Positions 1 through 6,075 of a DNA stretch of 8,966 nucleotides are shown in pieces. The notes below the pieces were generated by a model. That model saw only the letters and a list, made by a program, of their open reading frames with translations, was not told the DNA's origin and searched no databases. The stretch's first letter is position 1. Every line of letters begins with the position of its first letter. The translations under genes and the position numbers were made by a program. The stretch is from Candidatus Woesearchaeota archaeon (GTDB lineage Archaea; Nanobdellota; Nanobdellia; Woesearchaeales; JACPBV01), in NCBI GenBank assembly GCA_019323195.1, contig JAHWHQ010000018.1, forward strand, positions 1-8,966, read 5' to 3'.

Positions 1-1624
1 CTGTCTTCTCTATCAATGTAACATCCTTGGAAGTTGTCTTCCTTATCCTTTCTACCTCCATATCTATCCTCTCAAGCTCAAAATCAAGGTCAGAGGATGT
101 CATATAGCTAAGCTTCAGATTTTCAAGATCGCCTTTAAGCTTTTCTACTGTAGATTTAGCAGTATTGGCATTTTCAATCAGGCCAAGCTCATTGATTATA
201 TCCTTCTTCTCTGTCCCGCTGTTCTCCAGTTTTGATCCTGCATCCTTAACGTCGATCTCGAGCTGCTCAACCCTTTTGACGGCATCATCCACTTTCACTA
301 CAAGGTTAGGGGGCAATACCTTCGGCTCATCAACATCTTTCTCATTCGCAGCTTTTGTTTCCGTGCTTTTTTCCTTGCTTTGTTTTTTCGAACTTACAGA
401 TGTAGCATAGACCTCCTCAGACAGTGGACCTATATTCCCTGCCTTATCCACTGCAGCAACCTTGTAGTAATATGTAACCTCATTGGAAACAGATGCATCA
501 TTGTAATAGCTCGTATTCTCTGTTGATGAGTAAAAATCAATGTATTCAACCCCTGAAGACGTTGACCTGTATATGTTAAAGCTGTCAACAGGCTCACCCT
601 CATAATACCACTTTATCTTTATATCCCCTCCAGGCAGCATTATCGGCTCTATGTTCAGCGGCTTGGGCGGTTTTGACGTATCAACCAAAAAAATCTTCCC
701 CTCTGTTATAGAATCTCCGATTGTCCCAAGGTCGTCCTTCCCGCTGAAATGGAATGTCCCTACCCTGTTGTCATCGCTTGCCGTAATTATCATATATCCC
801 TTCCAGACAGAGTCCTCTCCTGTAAGAGAGACTATCTTCCTGGAAGAGGGGGCGTCATCAAAGCTGTACTGCAGCACAGGGGTCGTTTCCAGGTTTTCTG
901 ATGTAAGTACAGTTACCTCTAAAGTCCCTGCCTTTATAGGGGACTCATCGCTCAGGGCTATTTCAGCAGAAGGTGGAAAATCCACCTTAAAGCTTATCTT
1001 CTCTGGCTCGCTCATCCTATAGCCGTTGGAATCCTCGCATCTTATATAGTAGGTATATGAAGTTTCACTCAGGCTGCTGATCACCTGGCTGTGATGGGTG
1101 CTTCCTGTTATGCTGAACGTGCTGCCCATGCTGTCATAAGAGGTTGTGTTCTCTGTGCTGTACCTGCATGTTGCCTCCTCATCTGTCTCTGCTGCAAGCG
1201 TCACTGATGATGTCGTGACTATTCCTCCAGGCGACCTTGATAATATTACAGGAGCAGAGCTGTTTACGCTTCCCGCTACCTCATCTGTATCCAGGATATG
1301 GCTGTAGATATCCTTAAGGTACGCCGCAACAGAATACTGCCCTGGATCAATGCCCTTCACCTGCCAGCTGTGGGTATAGATATAATAGTCCCCTGCCCCT
1401 ATAAAGCTGTCATTCTCAAAAGCGACAGCAGAAACAGACGATTCCATATTATCATAGCCAAGGCTGACTGTTCCGCTGAACGGAGCATTCGCCATGACAG
1501 AGAAAGAGGCCAATTCATTATCCCCCTGTATCACTGAAGACGGAAGCGTCAATTCTATTGAAGCGCTGTAAACTAAAGGGATCATGCAGAACATTGCCAC
1601 CAGCAATATAAGCTTATTGTTCAT
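1..1624 (-). CDS. Large secreted multi-Ig/FN3 surface protein with coiled-coil region, C-terminus beyond window
   Basis: The frame is open from ATG at 1624 to the left edge, giving 541 residues without a stop. Residues 1-20 are a signal peptide ending LVYS before ASIEL. Residues 21-120 look like a beta-sandwich domain. Residues 122-215 form a second one with the pattern ATCRYS..TSYDSM and YTYYIRC, whose two cysteines probably pair; similar modules are common in DPANN surface proteins. Residues 216-315 are a third Ig-like region. Residues 316-409 are FN3-like (KPPKPLNIEP, SFNIYRS, YYYKVAAVDKAGN). A Lys/Ser/Glu-rich linker (411-437) is followed by a heptad-like charged segment, probably coiled coil. 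The start is fixed by the ATGA overlap with the RHH gene just upstream, so the two are probably one transcript. I infer an envelope protein; a membrane helix is expected beyond the visible part. The exact family is not recognised. Confidence 0.88.
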   Translation of the reverse strand, partial: MNNKLILLVAMFCMIPLVYSASIELTLPSSVIQGDNELASFSVMANAPFSGTVSLGYDNMESSVSAVAFENDSFIGAGDYYIYTHSWQVKGIDPGQYSVAAYLKDIYSHILDTDEVAGSVNSSAPVILSRSPGGIVTTSSVTLAAETDEEATCRYSTENTTSYDSMGSTFSITGSTHHSQVISSLSETSYTYYIRCEDSNGYRMSEPEKISFKVDFPPSAEIALSDESPIKAGTLEVTVLTSENLETTPVLQYSFDDAPSSRKIVSLTGEDSVWKGYMIITASDDNRVGTFHFSGKDDLGTIGDSITEGKIFLVDTSKPPKPLNIEPIMLPGGDIKIKWYYEGEPVDSFNIYRSTSSGVEYIDFYSSTENTSYYNDASVSNEVTYYYKVAAVDKAGNIGPLSEEVYATSVSSKKQSKEKSTETKAANEKDVDEPKVLPPNLVVKVDDAVKRVEQLEIDVKDAGSKLENSGTEKKDIINELGLIENANTAKSTVEKLKGDLENLKLSYMTSSDLDFELERIDMEVERIRKTTSKDVTLIEKT

Positions 1625-1779
1625 TTCAGCATTTCCTCTACCACTTTTTTATCCTTATTCACAGCATCCTCTATAGCCTTTTCAAAATATTTGCCCAGAG
1701 GTATTTTTTTTATAGCAGAAATTATCTTCGCCTGGGTATGAATTCTTTCCTCTAGCCCTATATTTACCCTTTTTTTCAT
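1621..1779 (-). CDS. Ribbon-helix-helix (CopG/Arc-like) DNA-binding protein, 52 aa
   Basis: A small gene reading MKKRVNIGLEERIHTQAKII then SAIKKIPLGKYFEKAIEDAV and a charged tail. This is the classical RHH layout: an N-terminal beta strand (KRVNIGL, residues 3-9) that inserts in the major groove, helix 1 (about 10-22), a turn with IPLGKY, and helix 2 (about 28-41). RHH proteins act as dimers, usually as autoregulators or as antitoxins. No toxin gene adjoins it. Instead its stop overlaps the start of the secreted protein (ATGA, 1621-1624), so it is the promoter-proximal partner of an envelope gene. Start choice: the only ATG giving the full beta strand, about 5 nt after the start site predicted from the TATA box, which implies a nearly leaderless message. 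A transcriptional regulator of this gene pair is the likeliest role, but it could be an antitoxin whose toxin has been lost. Confidence 0.82.
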   Translation of the reverse strand: MKKRVNIGLEERIHTQAKIISAIKKIPLGKYFEKAIEDAVNKDKKVVEEMLK

Positions 1780-1804
1780 GGAGATACACTTTTATTACAT
1801 TACT

Positions 1805-1814
1805 GATATAAATA
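1805..1814 (-). promoter_or_regulatory. Archaeal TATA box for the RHH/surface-protein pair
   Basis: Minus strand reads TATTTATATC, preceded by a purine run (AAAAAAGAAAAG, 1815-1830) that suits a BRE. The centre is about 30 bp before the RHH ATG, so transcription should begin around 1783-1786. No Shine-Dalgarno sequence precedes the ATG, consistent with a leaderless or near-leaderless message. Confidence 0.6.
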
Positions 1815-1837
1815 CTTTTCTTTTTTTTATGATAAAA

Positions 1838-1855
1838 ATGACTTTTATGACTTTT
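1838..1855. repeat. Perfect tandem 9-bp repeat (atgactttt x2)
   Basis: Two adjacent copies of atgactttt sit 24 bp upstream of the RHH TATA box. RHH dimers commonly bind short tandem or inverted repeats near their own promoters, so this is a candidate operator. The surrounding sequence is AT-rich and a chance origin is possible. Confidence 0.35.
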
Positions 1856-1897
1856 TGGCAATTTAATGTGCATAAAAGGGCATAAAAAAAGATACAA

Positions 1898-1920
1898 TAG
1901 TTAATTAACTACTTAAGTAG
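1898..1920. promoter_or_regulatory. Two overlapping perfect palindromes, candidate operators
   Basis: TAGTTAATTAACTA (1898-1911, 14 bp) and CTACTTAAGTAG (1909-1920, 12 bp) are both perfect palindromes and share three bases. They end one base inside the 7-bp target duplication that borders the mobile element. With the element removed in thought, they would lie about 10 bp upstream of the TATA box of the TPR gene, a usual place for a regulator site. The TACTT/AAGTA half-sites also occur in the repeats before the tandem-HTH operon at 7988-8046. The regulatory role is inferred. Confidence 0.45.
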
Positions 1921-1926
1921 AAAAAA
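1920..1926. repeat. Target-site duplication, left copy (gaaaaaa)
   Basis: The seven bases GAAAAAA directly abut the left terminal inverted repeat and are repeated directly after the right one. Because six of the seven are A, a chance match is more likely than for a mixed sequence. Confidence 0.65.
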
Positions 1927-1941
1927 GGCTGTGTTGAAAAT
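1927..1941 (+). repeat. Terminal inverted repeat, left
   Basis: GGCTGTGTTGAAAAT, the exact reverse complement of 2303-2317. It is the presumed transposase recognition end. Confidence 0.82.
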
Positions 1942-2027
1942 CTCGCTCCGCTTCGGGTTAGCAGCTTCAAAATCCTTAATGTTCGACATTAATTGCTGAC
2001 GTTCCCCGACGGGGTGGCTAAACGCCA

Positions 2028-2051
2028 TAAATTTTGTTGATACAAAATTTA
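2028..2051. repeat. Hairpin, 10-bp stem, 4-nt loop, inside the element
   Basis: TAAATTTTGT (2028-2037) pairs perfectly with ACAAAATTTA (2042-2051) around TGAT. The same AAATTTTGT core recurs in the hairpins at 2121-2156 and 2197-2218. Confidence 0.7.
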
Positions 2052-2071
2052 AATTGGTTTATAAAGTATGA

Positions 2072-2098
2072 AATACCTCGGGCTTCGCATGAGGTATT
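2072..2098. repeat. Hairpin, 8-bp stem, inside the element
   Basis: AATACCTC (2072-2079) pairs with GAGGTATT (2091-2098) around an 11-nt loop containing GGCTTCGC. It overlaps a second small inverted repeat, GTATTG/CAATAC (2094-2099 and 2103-2108), so two folds compete. Confidence 0.65.
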
Positions 2099-2120
2099 GG
2101 GACAATACTTTTAAACTAGG

Positions 2121-2156
2121 GAAATTTTGTCTATTTCCATAGATTTACAAAATTTC
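2121..2156. repeat. Inverted repeat, 10-bp arms, inside the element
   Basis: GAAATTTTGT (2121-2130) and ACAAAATTTC (2147-2156) are exact reverse complements with 16 nt between them. Confidence 0.7.
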
Positions 2157-2196
2157 TCGTGACCCCCTCTTGTCAGCCTAAAGATCAGTTTATACT

Positions 2197-2218
2197 TAAA
2201 GACAAAATTTTGTCTTTA
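2197..2218. repeat. 22-bp perfect palindrome inside the element
   Basis: Each arm is TAAAGACAAAA or its complement, with no spacer. The centre repeats the ACAAAATTTTGT theme of the other hairpins in the element. It could extrude as a cruciform or serve as a dyad protein-binding site. Confidence 0.75.
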
Positions 2219-2225
2219 CGTAATA

Positions 2226-2268
2226 AGCAAACGACTTATCAATGGTCTAAAAATTTGTGTCGTTTGCT
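2226..2268. repeat. Inverted repeat, 10-bp arms, near right end of the element
   Basis: AGCAAACGAC (2226-2235) and GTCGTTTGCT (2259-2268) are exact reverse complements, 23 nt apart. They lie just inside the right terminal region. Confidence 0.7.
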
Positions 2269-2302
2269 ATAATAGGATTTTGACCTAAGGCTGCTAACCT
2301 AC

Positions 2303-2317
2303 ATTTTCAACACAGCC
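2303..2317 (-). repeat. Terminal inverted repeat, right
   Basis: ATTTTCAACACAGCC on the plus strand, the exact reverse complement of the left end at 1927-1941. Confidence 0.82.
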
Positions 2318-2324
2318 GAAAAAA
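2318..2324. repeat. Target-site duplication, right copy (gaaaaaa)
   Basis: Directly abuts the right terminal inverted repeat and matches 1920-1926. The match stops at seven bases on both sides (A before the left copy, C after the right), which fixes the element ends. Confidence 0.65.
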
Positions 2325-2330
2325 CAAACA

Positions 2331-2340
2331 TTTAAATATA
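2331..2340 (+). promoter_or_regulatory. TATA box of the TPR gene
   Basis: TTTAAATATA preceded by an A-rich stretch (2319-2330) that would serve as BRE. A start of transcription about 25 bp downstream (near 2360) leaves a short leader carrying AGGGTG (2361-2366), 8 nt before the TTG start. The mobile element ends 13 bp upstream, so the core promoter survived the insertion but its upstream region was replaced. Confidence 0.6.
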
Positions 2341-2374
2341 AGCCTGTCTAAGGTTTGATAAGGGTGTTTAGAGT

Positions 2375-3046
2375 TTGAAAAAAACAAAGATTATCATGTC
2401 CTTATTTACAGCTCTGATTGTCATCTACATGATTATAGCTGTAGCATCAGCGCAGACTGAAAAGGTAAAGATAATATCCCGGGTTCATCCTAAATATGTA
2501 ATCGAGGAGATAAGGTCATCCCCCCATATCCTTTATTTTAATGTAGGAAAGTATTACTTCAAAGCCGGAAGGCTGGACGATTCCATAGAGATGTTCAGTA
2601 AAGCTGTTGAATCTGACAGTGATTTTGCCCCTGGCCATTACAACCTTGGGGTAGCCTATTACGAAAAAAAAGAATTTGACAGCGCCATGGATGAGTTCAG
2701 GAAAGCCTCTGAACTGGATAGTTCTTACATAAAGGCCCGCAACTCTCTCGCCATGCTTCACTTTGAGTTGGGCGATTTCAACAGCGCAGCAGAGGGTTTC
2801 CTTGATGTTATTGAACTCGACCCGGAAGATCCTGAAGCTAACTTCAACCTCGCCCAGAGTTATGTGATGAGGTTCAGGAAAAGCGAGGAAAGCGGCAGTG
2901 AGGACTATACTGACCTTGAACACGCCCTGTATTACCTAAAAAAAGCAGAGCAGCTGCAGCCGGGTTTCCCCCACGCCTCAGACAACATAAACATAATACA
3001 GCCCATACTTGATGCAAGAGAGGTTCTTATCAGGCAGGTGAATTAA
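2375..3046 (+). CDS. Secreted or membrane-anchored TPR-repeat protein, 223 aa
   Basis: The start is TTG at 2375. It gives a charged KKTK N-terminus before a hydrophobic segment (residues 6-24) and is preceded by AGGGTG at a suitable distance; the next ATG (residue 8) would lose the lysines. The segment ends AVASA before QTEK, so either signal cleavage or an uncleaved anchor is possible. Four tetratricopeptide repeats follow: about 52-85 (NVGKYYFKAGRLDDSIEMFS), 86-119 (YNLGVAYYEKKEFDSAMDEF), 120-153 (ARNSLAMLHFELGDFNSAAE) and 154-198. The last is split by an acidic insert (about 169-181). TPRs are helical protein-binding scaffolds, so this is probably an extracytoplasmic adaptor for an envelope complex. 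It converges with the surface operon, its end lying only 48 bp from the last gene there. No oligo-T terminator is visible between them. Confidence 0.9.
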   Translation: MKKTKIIMSLFTALIVIYMIIAVASAQTEKVKIISRVHPKYVIEEIRSSPHILYFNVGKYYFKAGRLDDSIEMFSKAVESDSDFAPGHYNLGVAYYEKKEFDSAMDEFRKASELDSSYIKARNSLAMLHFELGDFNSAAEGFLDVIELDPEDPEANFNLAQSYVMRFRKSEESGSEDYTDLEHALYYLKKAEQLQPGFPHASDNINIIQPILDAREVLIRQVN

Positions 3047-3094
3047 ACCCCATCTGCTTAACATTTCGCTTACAGTTAAAGCCTATAAGCATCA

Positions 3095-5575
3095 TCACCC
3101 CCTCCTGAGCCCCTTCTTCATCTCATTATGAAGCTCCTGCCTTCTCTTATACTCGTTGAATATGTCAACCAGGCTGTTGTAAATCAGTATATTCTTAGGG
3201 TTCTCCTTTATCTGCCCCATAATCCTGGAATCATTTGTCATATCCCCTATCATCTTCATGAATTCTGCCTCTTCCTTGATCAGGTTCTCCTCTATCATCT
3301 CCTTATTGTCTATCTGGTTTTTATAGGAATCATAAACATCAACAAGCTGGTTATACAGGCCTATAAGTTCCTCGCTTGACTTTATCACGCTGATAAGGTG
3401 CTTATCCTGGGAGACAAGCGCCATGCTTAAGAGGAAATTTTCTATCCTCTTGTCCTTCAGCCCCCTCAAAGCTGTAACTACCCCCTTAAATTCAGGATAG
3501 TCTTTTGACAGCTCTGCCAGGTGAAGGTTTCCCAGGAGCTGCGATATCTTGTTTTTTATCCCTTCTTCTGTCTTTATTTCCAGCATTTTCTCCTTCCTTT
3601 TCTTGTCCAGCTCATCCAGCATAGCAGAGATGTCCTTTATGCTCCTTAACGTCTCTCCCTTGAATGCCTCCTGTTTTATGGACTGCCTTATCTTGTCCAG
3701 CATCTTAGACTCGAGCGATATAAGGAGCTTATCCTTAAGCCGGATAAATGATTCCCTCCTTCTCTTGTGCTCCAGCAGAAACTCCTCCTCTTTCTTCCTT
3801 CTCCTGTACTCATAATACCTGAAATGCCTCACGATAAAAAATGCTGACAGCATAACCGCAATAACAGCTGACGCAGGGATCCAGATAAATTGATTCATCA
3901 GTTCAGGCTTGTCGCTCATTATGTATATGTAGAATACAGAAGTCAGTCCTATAAAAGAAAGGATGATGCTGGTTATATATATCCTTTTTCTTATTCTTTT
4001 ATACCTCCTCATCTTCCTCCTGTATTCCGCAAACTCCTTTTTGGTTATCCTTCTTAGATAGACCCAGTCCCCTGCAACAGTAAACGACAGCAGGACAGCT
4101 ACAATAAAAAGCATGAACCATGGAAAGCTCTTGGCCAATGGGGCGGCAAGTTCAGGCATAGGAACTCTCGCGTATTTCCTCACCTCGCATGGCCTGCATG
4201 GCCCTCCGCAGTCAACGCCTTCCTCGTCCTGGTTCTGTATGCCGTCAAAGCAGGTCGGTATGGTGGGGCATGGCGTGCATGATCCCCCGCAGTCCACCCC
4301 CTCCTCATCCCCGTTCTGTATGCCGTCAAAGCAGGTGGGTATATATTCGCACTGGCGTACTTCGCTTGGCTTATCCTTCTCCGTGTTGCATTTATTAACA
4401 TCTATGCACACCCTTGTCTGTATCCCCTCCGGCGTGCATCGTGACCACTCAGTGCACTCCCACTTCTCATCGCAGACCTTTGCCGCTGCATACGCTGCAG
4501 CCTGAGAGAGCGCAGCAGCTCCTGCTGCTCCTGCCCCTGGAACACTGCGGCATTTGCCGCAATCCGCAGGGCAGGTTAAGCAGTTTTCACCTGATCCGCA
4601 GGAACCGTCGCCGCAATAAGGCCCCCTTACAACCCTGAAATAAACAACCTCATAATCCACTGCAAGGCCGTCACTGACAGAGATGTTTATCGAATAGTTC
4701 CCTATCTGTGAAAAAGCAGGAGTAAAACCTATCTCCCCCGTAGCATTATCGATGTCAAACAAGGTTGTATTTGCAGAATAAACCAGGGTATCGTTCACAT
4801 CTCTATCGGTTGCATTTACATCATAGAAATAAGCCTCATCCACTACAGCTATCTGCGGCCCTATTGGATCCATGACAGGAGGGAAATTAAGGACATAAAC
4901 AATGATAAGCAATATCCCTGATGCATTTAATTCCCCGTCAGAGCAGGTGATTAACATAGAATGATTACCAATATCATCCATCCCCGGCATCCAGTCGATC
5001 ATTCCTGTAACAGGGTCTATGTCAAACCGTGTTGTATTGTCATAATACGTAAGCACATCCTCAACATTCATATCAGAGCAGTTGACATCATAAACAAGCC
5101 TTTCACTCTCATTTACATACTGTGTTGTCAGGTCATGGTCAAATGTAGGCGCATATTCCTTGATAGAAAGGTTGACAAAACTGAACGCCCCGGAGTGCCA
5201 GGTGGTATTTCCCGTAATAAACGCCCGTGAGCTGTTGACATAAAAAAGTATAGTATCCCCGTCCTCAGCCCCCTCATCAGCCGCAGTAGATGCATCGTCC
5301 CCGTTGCATGACAGGCTCCCGTAATAGCCTTCATTGGAGACTACAAAATACCCGCACACGACATTATCAGCGTCATAGGCAGTTACATTTACGCCTGGAA
5401 GGGCAAGGCTGTCATTCATTGTGATATTGCCGTAAAACTCCATGGCCGGGCTTGGAAAGGCATAGGCATAGCCGGCAAAAACAGCCAATAAGATAGCCAA
5501 CAAGGCTGTAGCTATAAGATATGCATCCTTGTCCCATAAGTATTTCATCCGCCTTGTTCCCTTCATTATGCTCAT
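3095..5575 (-). CDS. 826-aa transmembrane surface protein: FYG domain, cadherin-like domains, Cys modules, three TM helices, cytosolic helical tail
   Basis: Signal segment at residues 17-39 (cleavage likely AYA before FPSP). Residues 40-139 are an FYG domain (carboxypeptidase-regulatory-like fold) homologous to the protein encoded just upstream. Residues 141-228 and 231-316 are two cadherin-like/putative-Ig domains (DIDPVTGMIDWMP and DIDNATGEIGFTP). Then come CGDGSCGSGENCLTCPADCG (321-340), an Ala-rich linker (347-366), a thrombospondin-like unit (WECTEWSRC, 372-380) and two CFDGIQN repeats. Helices at about 484-503, 532-552 and 561-582 have Arg/Lys-rich inner flanks, placing residues 584-826 in the cytosol as a long helical region. 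About 17 N-X-S/T sequons, nearly all before the first helix, support this topology. The start overlaps the upstream stop (ATGA). GGAG lies only 2 nt from this ATG, so ATG codons at residues 4 or 10 are possible starts. Probably an adhesin or receptor linking surface to cytosol. Confidence 0.9.
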   Translation of the reverse strand: MSIMKGTRRMKYLWDKDAYLIATALLAILLAVFAGYAYAFPSPAMEFYGNITMNDSLALPGVNVTAYDADNVVCGYFVVSNEGYYGSLSCNGDDASTAADEGAEDGDTILFYVNSSRAFITGNTTWHSGAFSFVNLSIKEYAPTFDHDLTTQYVNESERLVYDVNCSDMNVEDVLTYYDNTTRFDIDPVTGMIDWMPGMDDIGNHSMLITCSDGELNASGILLIIVYVLNFPPVMDPIGPQIAVVDEAYFYDVNATDRDVNDTLVYSANTTLFDIDNATGEIGFTPAFSQIGNYSINISVSDGLAVDYEVVYFRVVRGPYCGDGSCGSGENCLTCPADCGKCRSVPGAGAAGAAALSQAAAYAAAKVCDEKWECTEWSRCTPEGIQTRVCIDVNKCNTEKDKPSEVRQCEYIPTCFDGIQNGDEEGVDCGGSCTPCPTIPTCFDGIQNQDEEGVDCGGPCRPCEVRKYARVPMPELAAPLAKSFPWFMLFIVAVLLSFTVAGDWVYLRRITKKEFAEYRRKMRRYKRIRKRIYITSIILSFIGLTSVFYIYIMSDKPELMNQFIWIPASAVIAVMLSAFFIVRHFRYYEYRRRKKEEEFLLEHKRRRESFIRLKDKLLISLESKMLDKIRQSIKQEAFKGETLRSIKDISAMLDELDKKRKEKMLEIKTEEGIKNKISQLLGNLHLAELSKDYPEFKGVVTALRGLKDKRIENFLLSMALVSQDKHLISVIKSSEELIGLYNQLVDVYDSYKNQIDNKEMIEENLIKEEAEFMKMIGDMTNDSRIMGQIKENPKNILIYNSLVDIFNEYKRRQELHNEMKKGLRRG
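4181..4342 (-). repeat. Tandem 81-bp repeat encoding two 27-aa cysteine modules
   Basis: Residues 412-438 and 439-465 of the 826-aa protein are two copies of IPTCFDGIQN.DEEGVDCGG.C.PC. Each copy has four cysteines and acidic residues, suggesting a small disulfide and/or calcium-binding unit, as in other archaeal surface proteins with this motif. The DNA copies are diverged mainly at silent sites, so the duplication is not very recent. Confidence 0.8.
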
Positions 5576-6075
5576 GTCTCCTTGACCAGCCTCATTGACA
5601 GGAAAACTATTATGATCAAAAATAAGATAAAGCTCATGTACAGTCCGCCATCAACCTCTTTTCTTGAAGGCAGTTCCAGCTCCTCTGTAGCCTCATTCCC
5701 TTTCCGGATTATGATATCTATCCTGGCAAAACCTCCCTCATGCCACCCTGCCTCTGCCAATGTTTTTTTGCCATTAACATAAAAACTAACATTCTCTTTC
5801 TCCCGTGCCCCCTCATCCTCCATGGTAGCAGGGTTATCCCCCTTACATGATATTATATACTTCCCTTTGCTTTCAAGCGTAAAATGTCCGCACAAGACCC
5901 CGCTTGCATCATAGGCAGAGATATTAGTTCCAATATCAGCATATATCCCTTCTATTACTATATCACCATAGAACTGCGAAGGAGGAACAGGAAATGCTGA
6001 TGCGGTCTGGGAGAGCATGCCTGCTATAAAGACAAACAGGATTACTGCTCGGCTTATGTGTTTTATATTACCCAT
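5572..6075 (-). CDS. Small FYG-domain protein with C-terminal membrane anchor, 167 aa
   Basis: Signal peptide at residues 1-27 (cleavage TASA before FPVP). Residues 28-125 are a single FYG domain: FYGDIVIEG, AYDASGVLCGHF, CKGD, DEGA, FYVNGKK, WHEGGF. It aligns along its length with residues 40-139 of the next protein, including both cysteines. A short acidic linker leads to one membrane helix (about 146-162) and a tiny cytosolic tail, RLVKET. The start lies 13 bp inside the preceding gene behind a clear GGAGG. The stop overlaps the next start as ATGA, so it is translated in step with the 826-aa protein. The duplicated domain and coupling suggest the two partner in the membrane, perhaps at fixed ratio (inference). 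No enzymatic motif is seen. Confidence 0.88.
   Translation of the reverse strand: MGNIKHISRAVILFVFIAGMLSQTASAFPVPPSQFYGDIVIEGIYADIGTNISAYDASGVLCGHFTLESKGKYIISCKGDNPATMEDEGAREKENVSFYVNGKKTLAEAGWHEGGFARIDIIIRKGNEATEELELPSRKEVDGGLYMSFILFLIIIVFLSMRLVKET

Larger units (their letters stand above)
1927..2317. mobile_element. 391-bp non-autonomous insertion element (MITE-like) with 15-bp TIRs and 7-bp TSD
   Basis: The ends are perfect 15-bp inverted repeats starting GGCTGTGTTGAAAAT (1927-1941 and 2303-2317). Two further inverted blocks lie inside: GGTTAGCAGC (1956-1965 against 2290-2299) and TCAAAATCCT (1967-1976 against 2274-2283). The whole is bordered by the direct repeat GAAAAAA (1920-1926 and 2318-2324). 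There is no open reading frame of transposase size, so it must be moved in trans or be a deleted relic. The interior is crowded with hairpins (2028-2051, 2072-2098, 2121-2156, 2197-2218, 2226-2268). The GGCTGTGTTG-type end is reminiscent of IS5-family termini, but that is only a resemblance. The element separates the RHH promoter region from the TPR promoter. Confidence 0.82.

Noticed and set aside
165..1537. Several plus-strand open frames of 79-123 codons
   Set aside because: They lie opposite a continuous minus-strand frame with signal peptide and FN3 features; their translations are low-complexity and have no domain character.
1621..1779. Toxin-antitoxin pair
   Set aside because: The RHH protein could be an antitoxin by fold, but the coupled downstream gene is a secreted multidomain protein and no small toxin gene is next to it.
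1682..1897. Minus-strand 71-codon frame
   Set aside because: It overlaps the RHH gene in another frame, runs through the promoter and A/T-rich DNA, and encodes an implausible Lys/His/Tyr-rich string. The RHH reading matches a known fold and has a correctly placed TATA box.
1927..2317. Structured RNA or riboswitch instead of a mobile element
   Set aside because: Hairpins are plentiful, but perfect terminal inverted repeats flanked by an exact direct duplication are better explained by transposition. Transcription as an RNA cannot be excluded.
3047..3094. Bidirectional terminator between the convergent genes
   Set aside because: There is only an imperfect GCTTAAC/GTTAAAGC pairing and no oligo-T run on either strand, which is too weak to call.
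4113..4505. Plus-strand 130-codon frame with internal repeats
   Set aside because: It is the antisense image of the tandem CFDGIQN repeat; the repeat in the shadow follows automatically.
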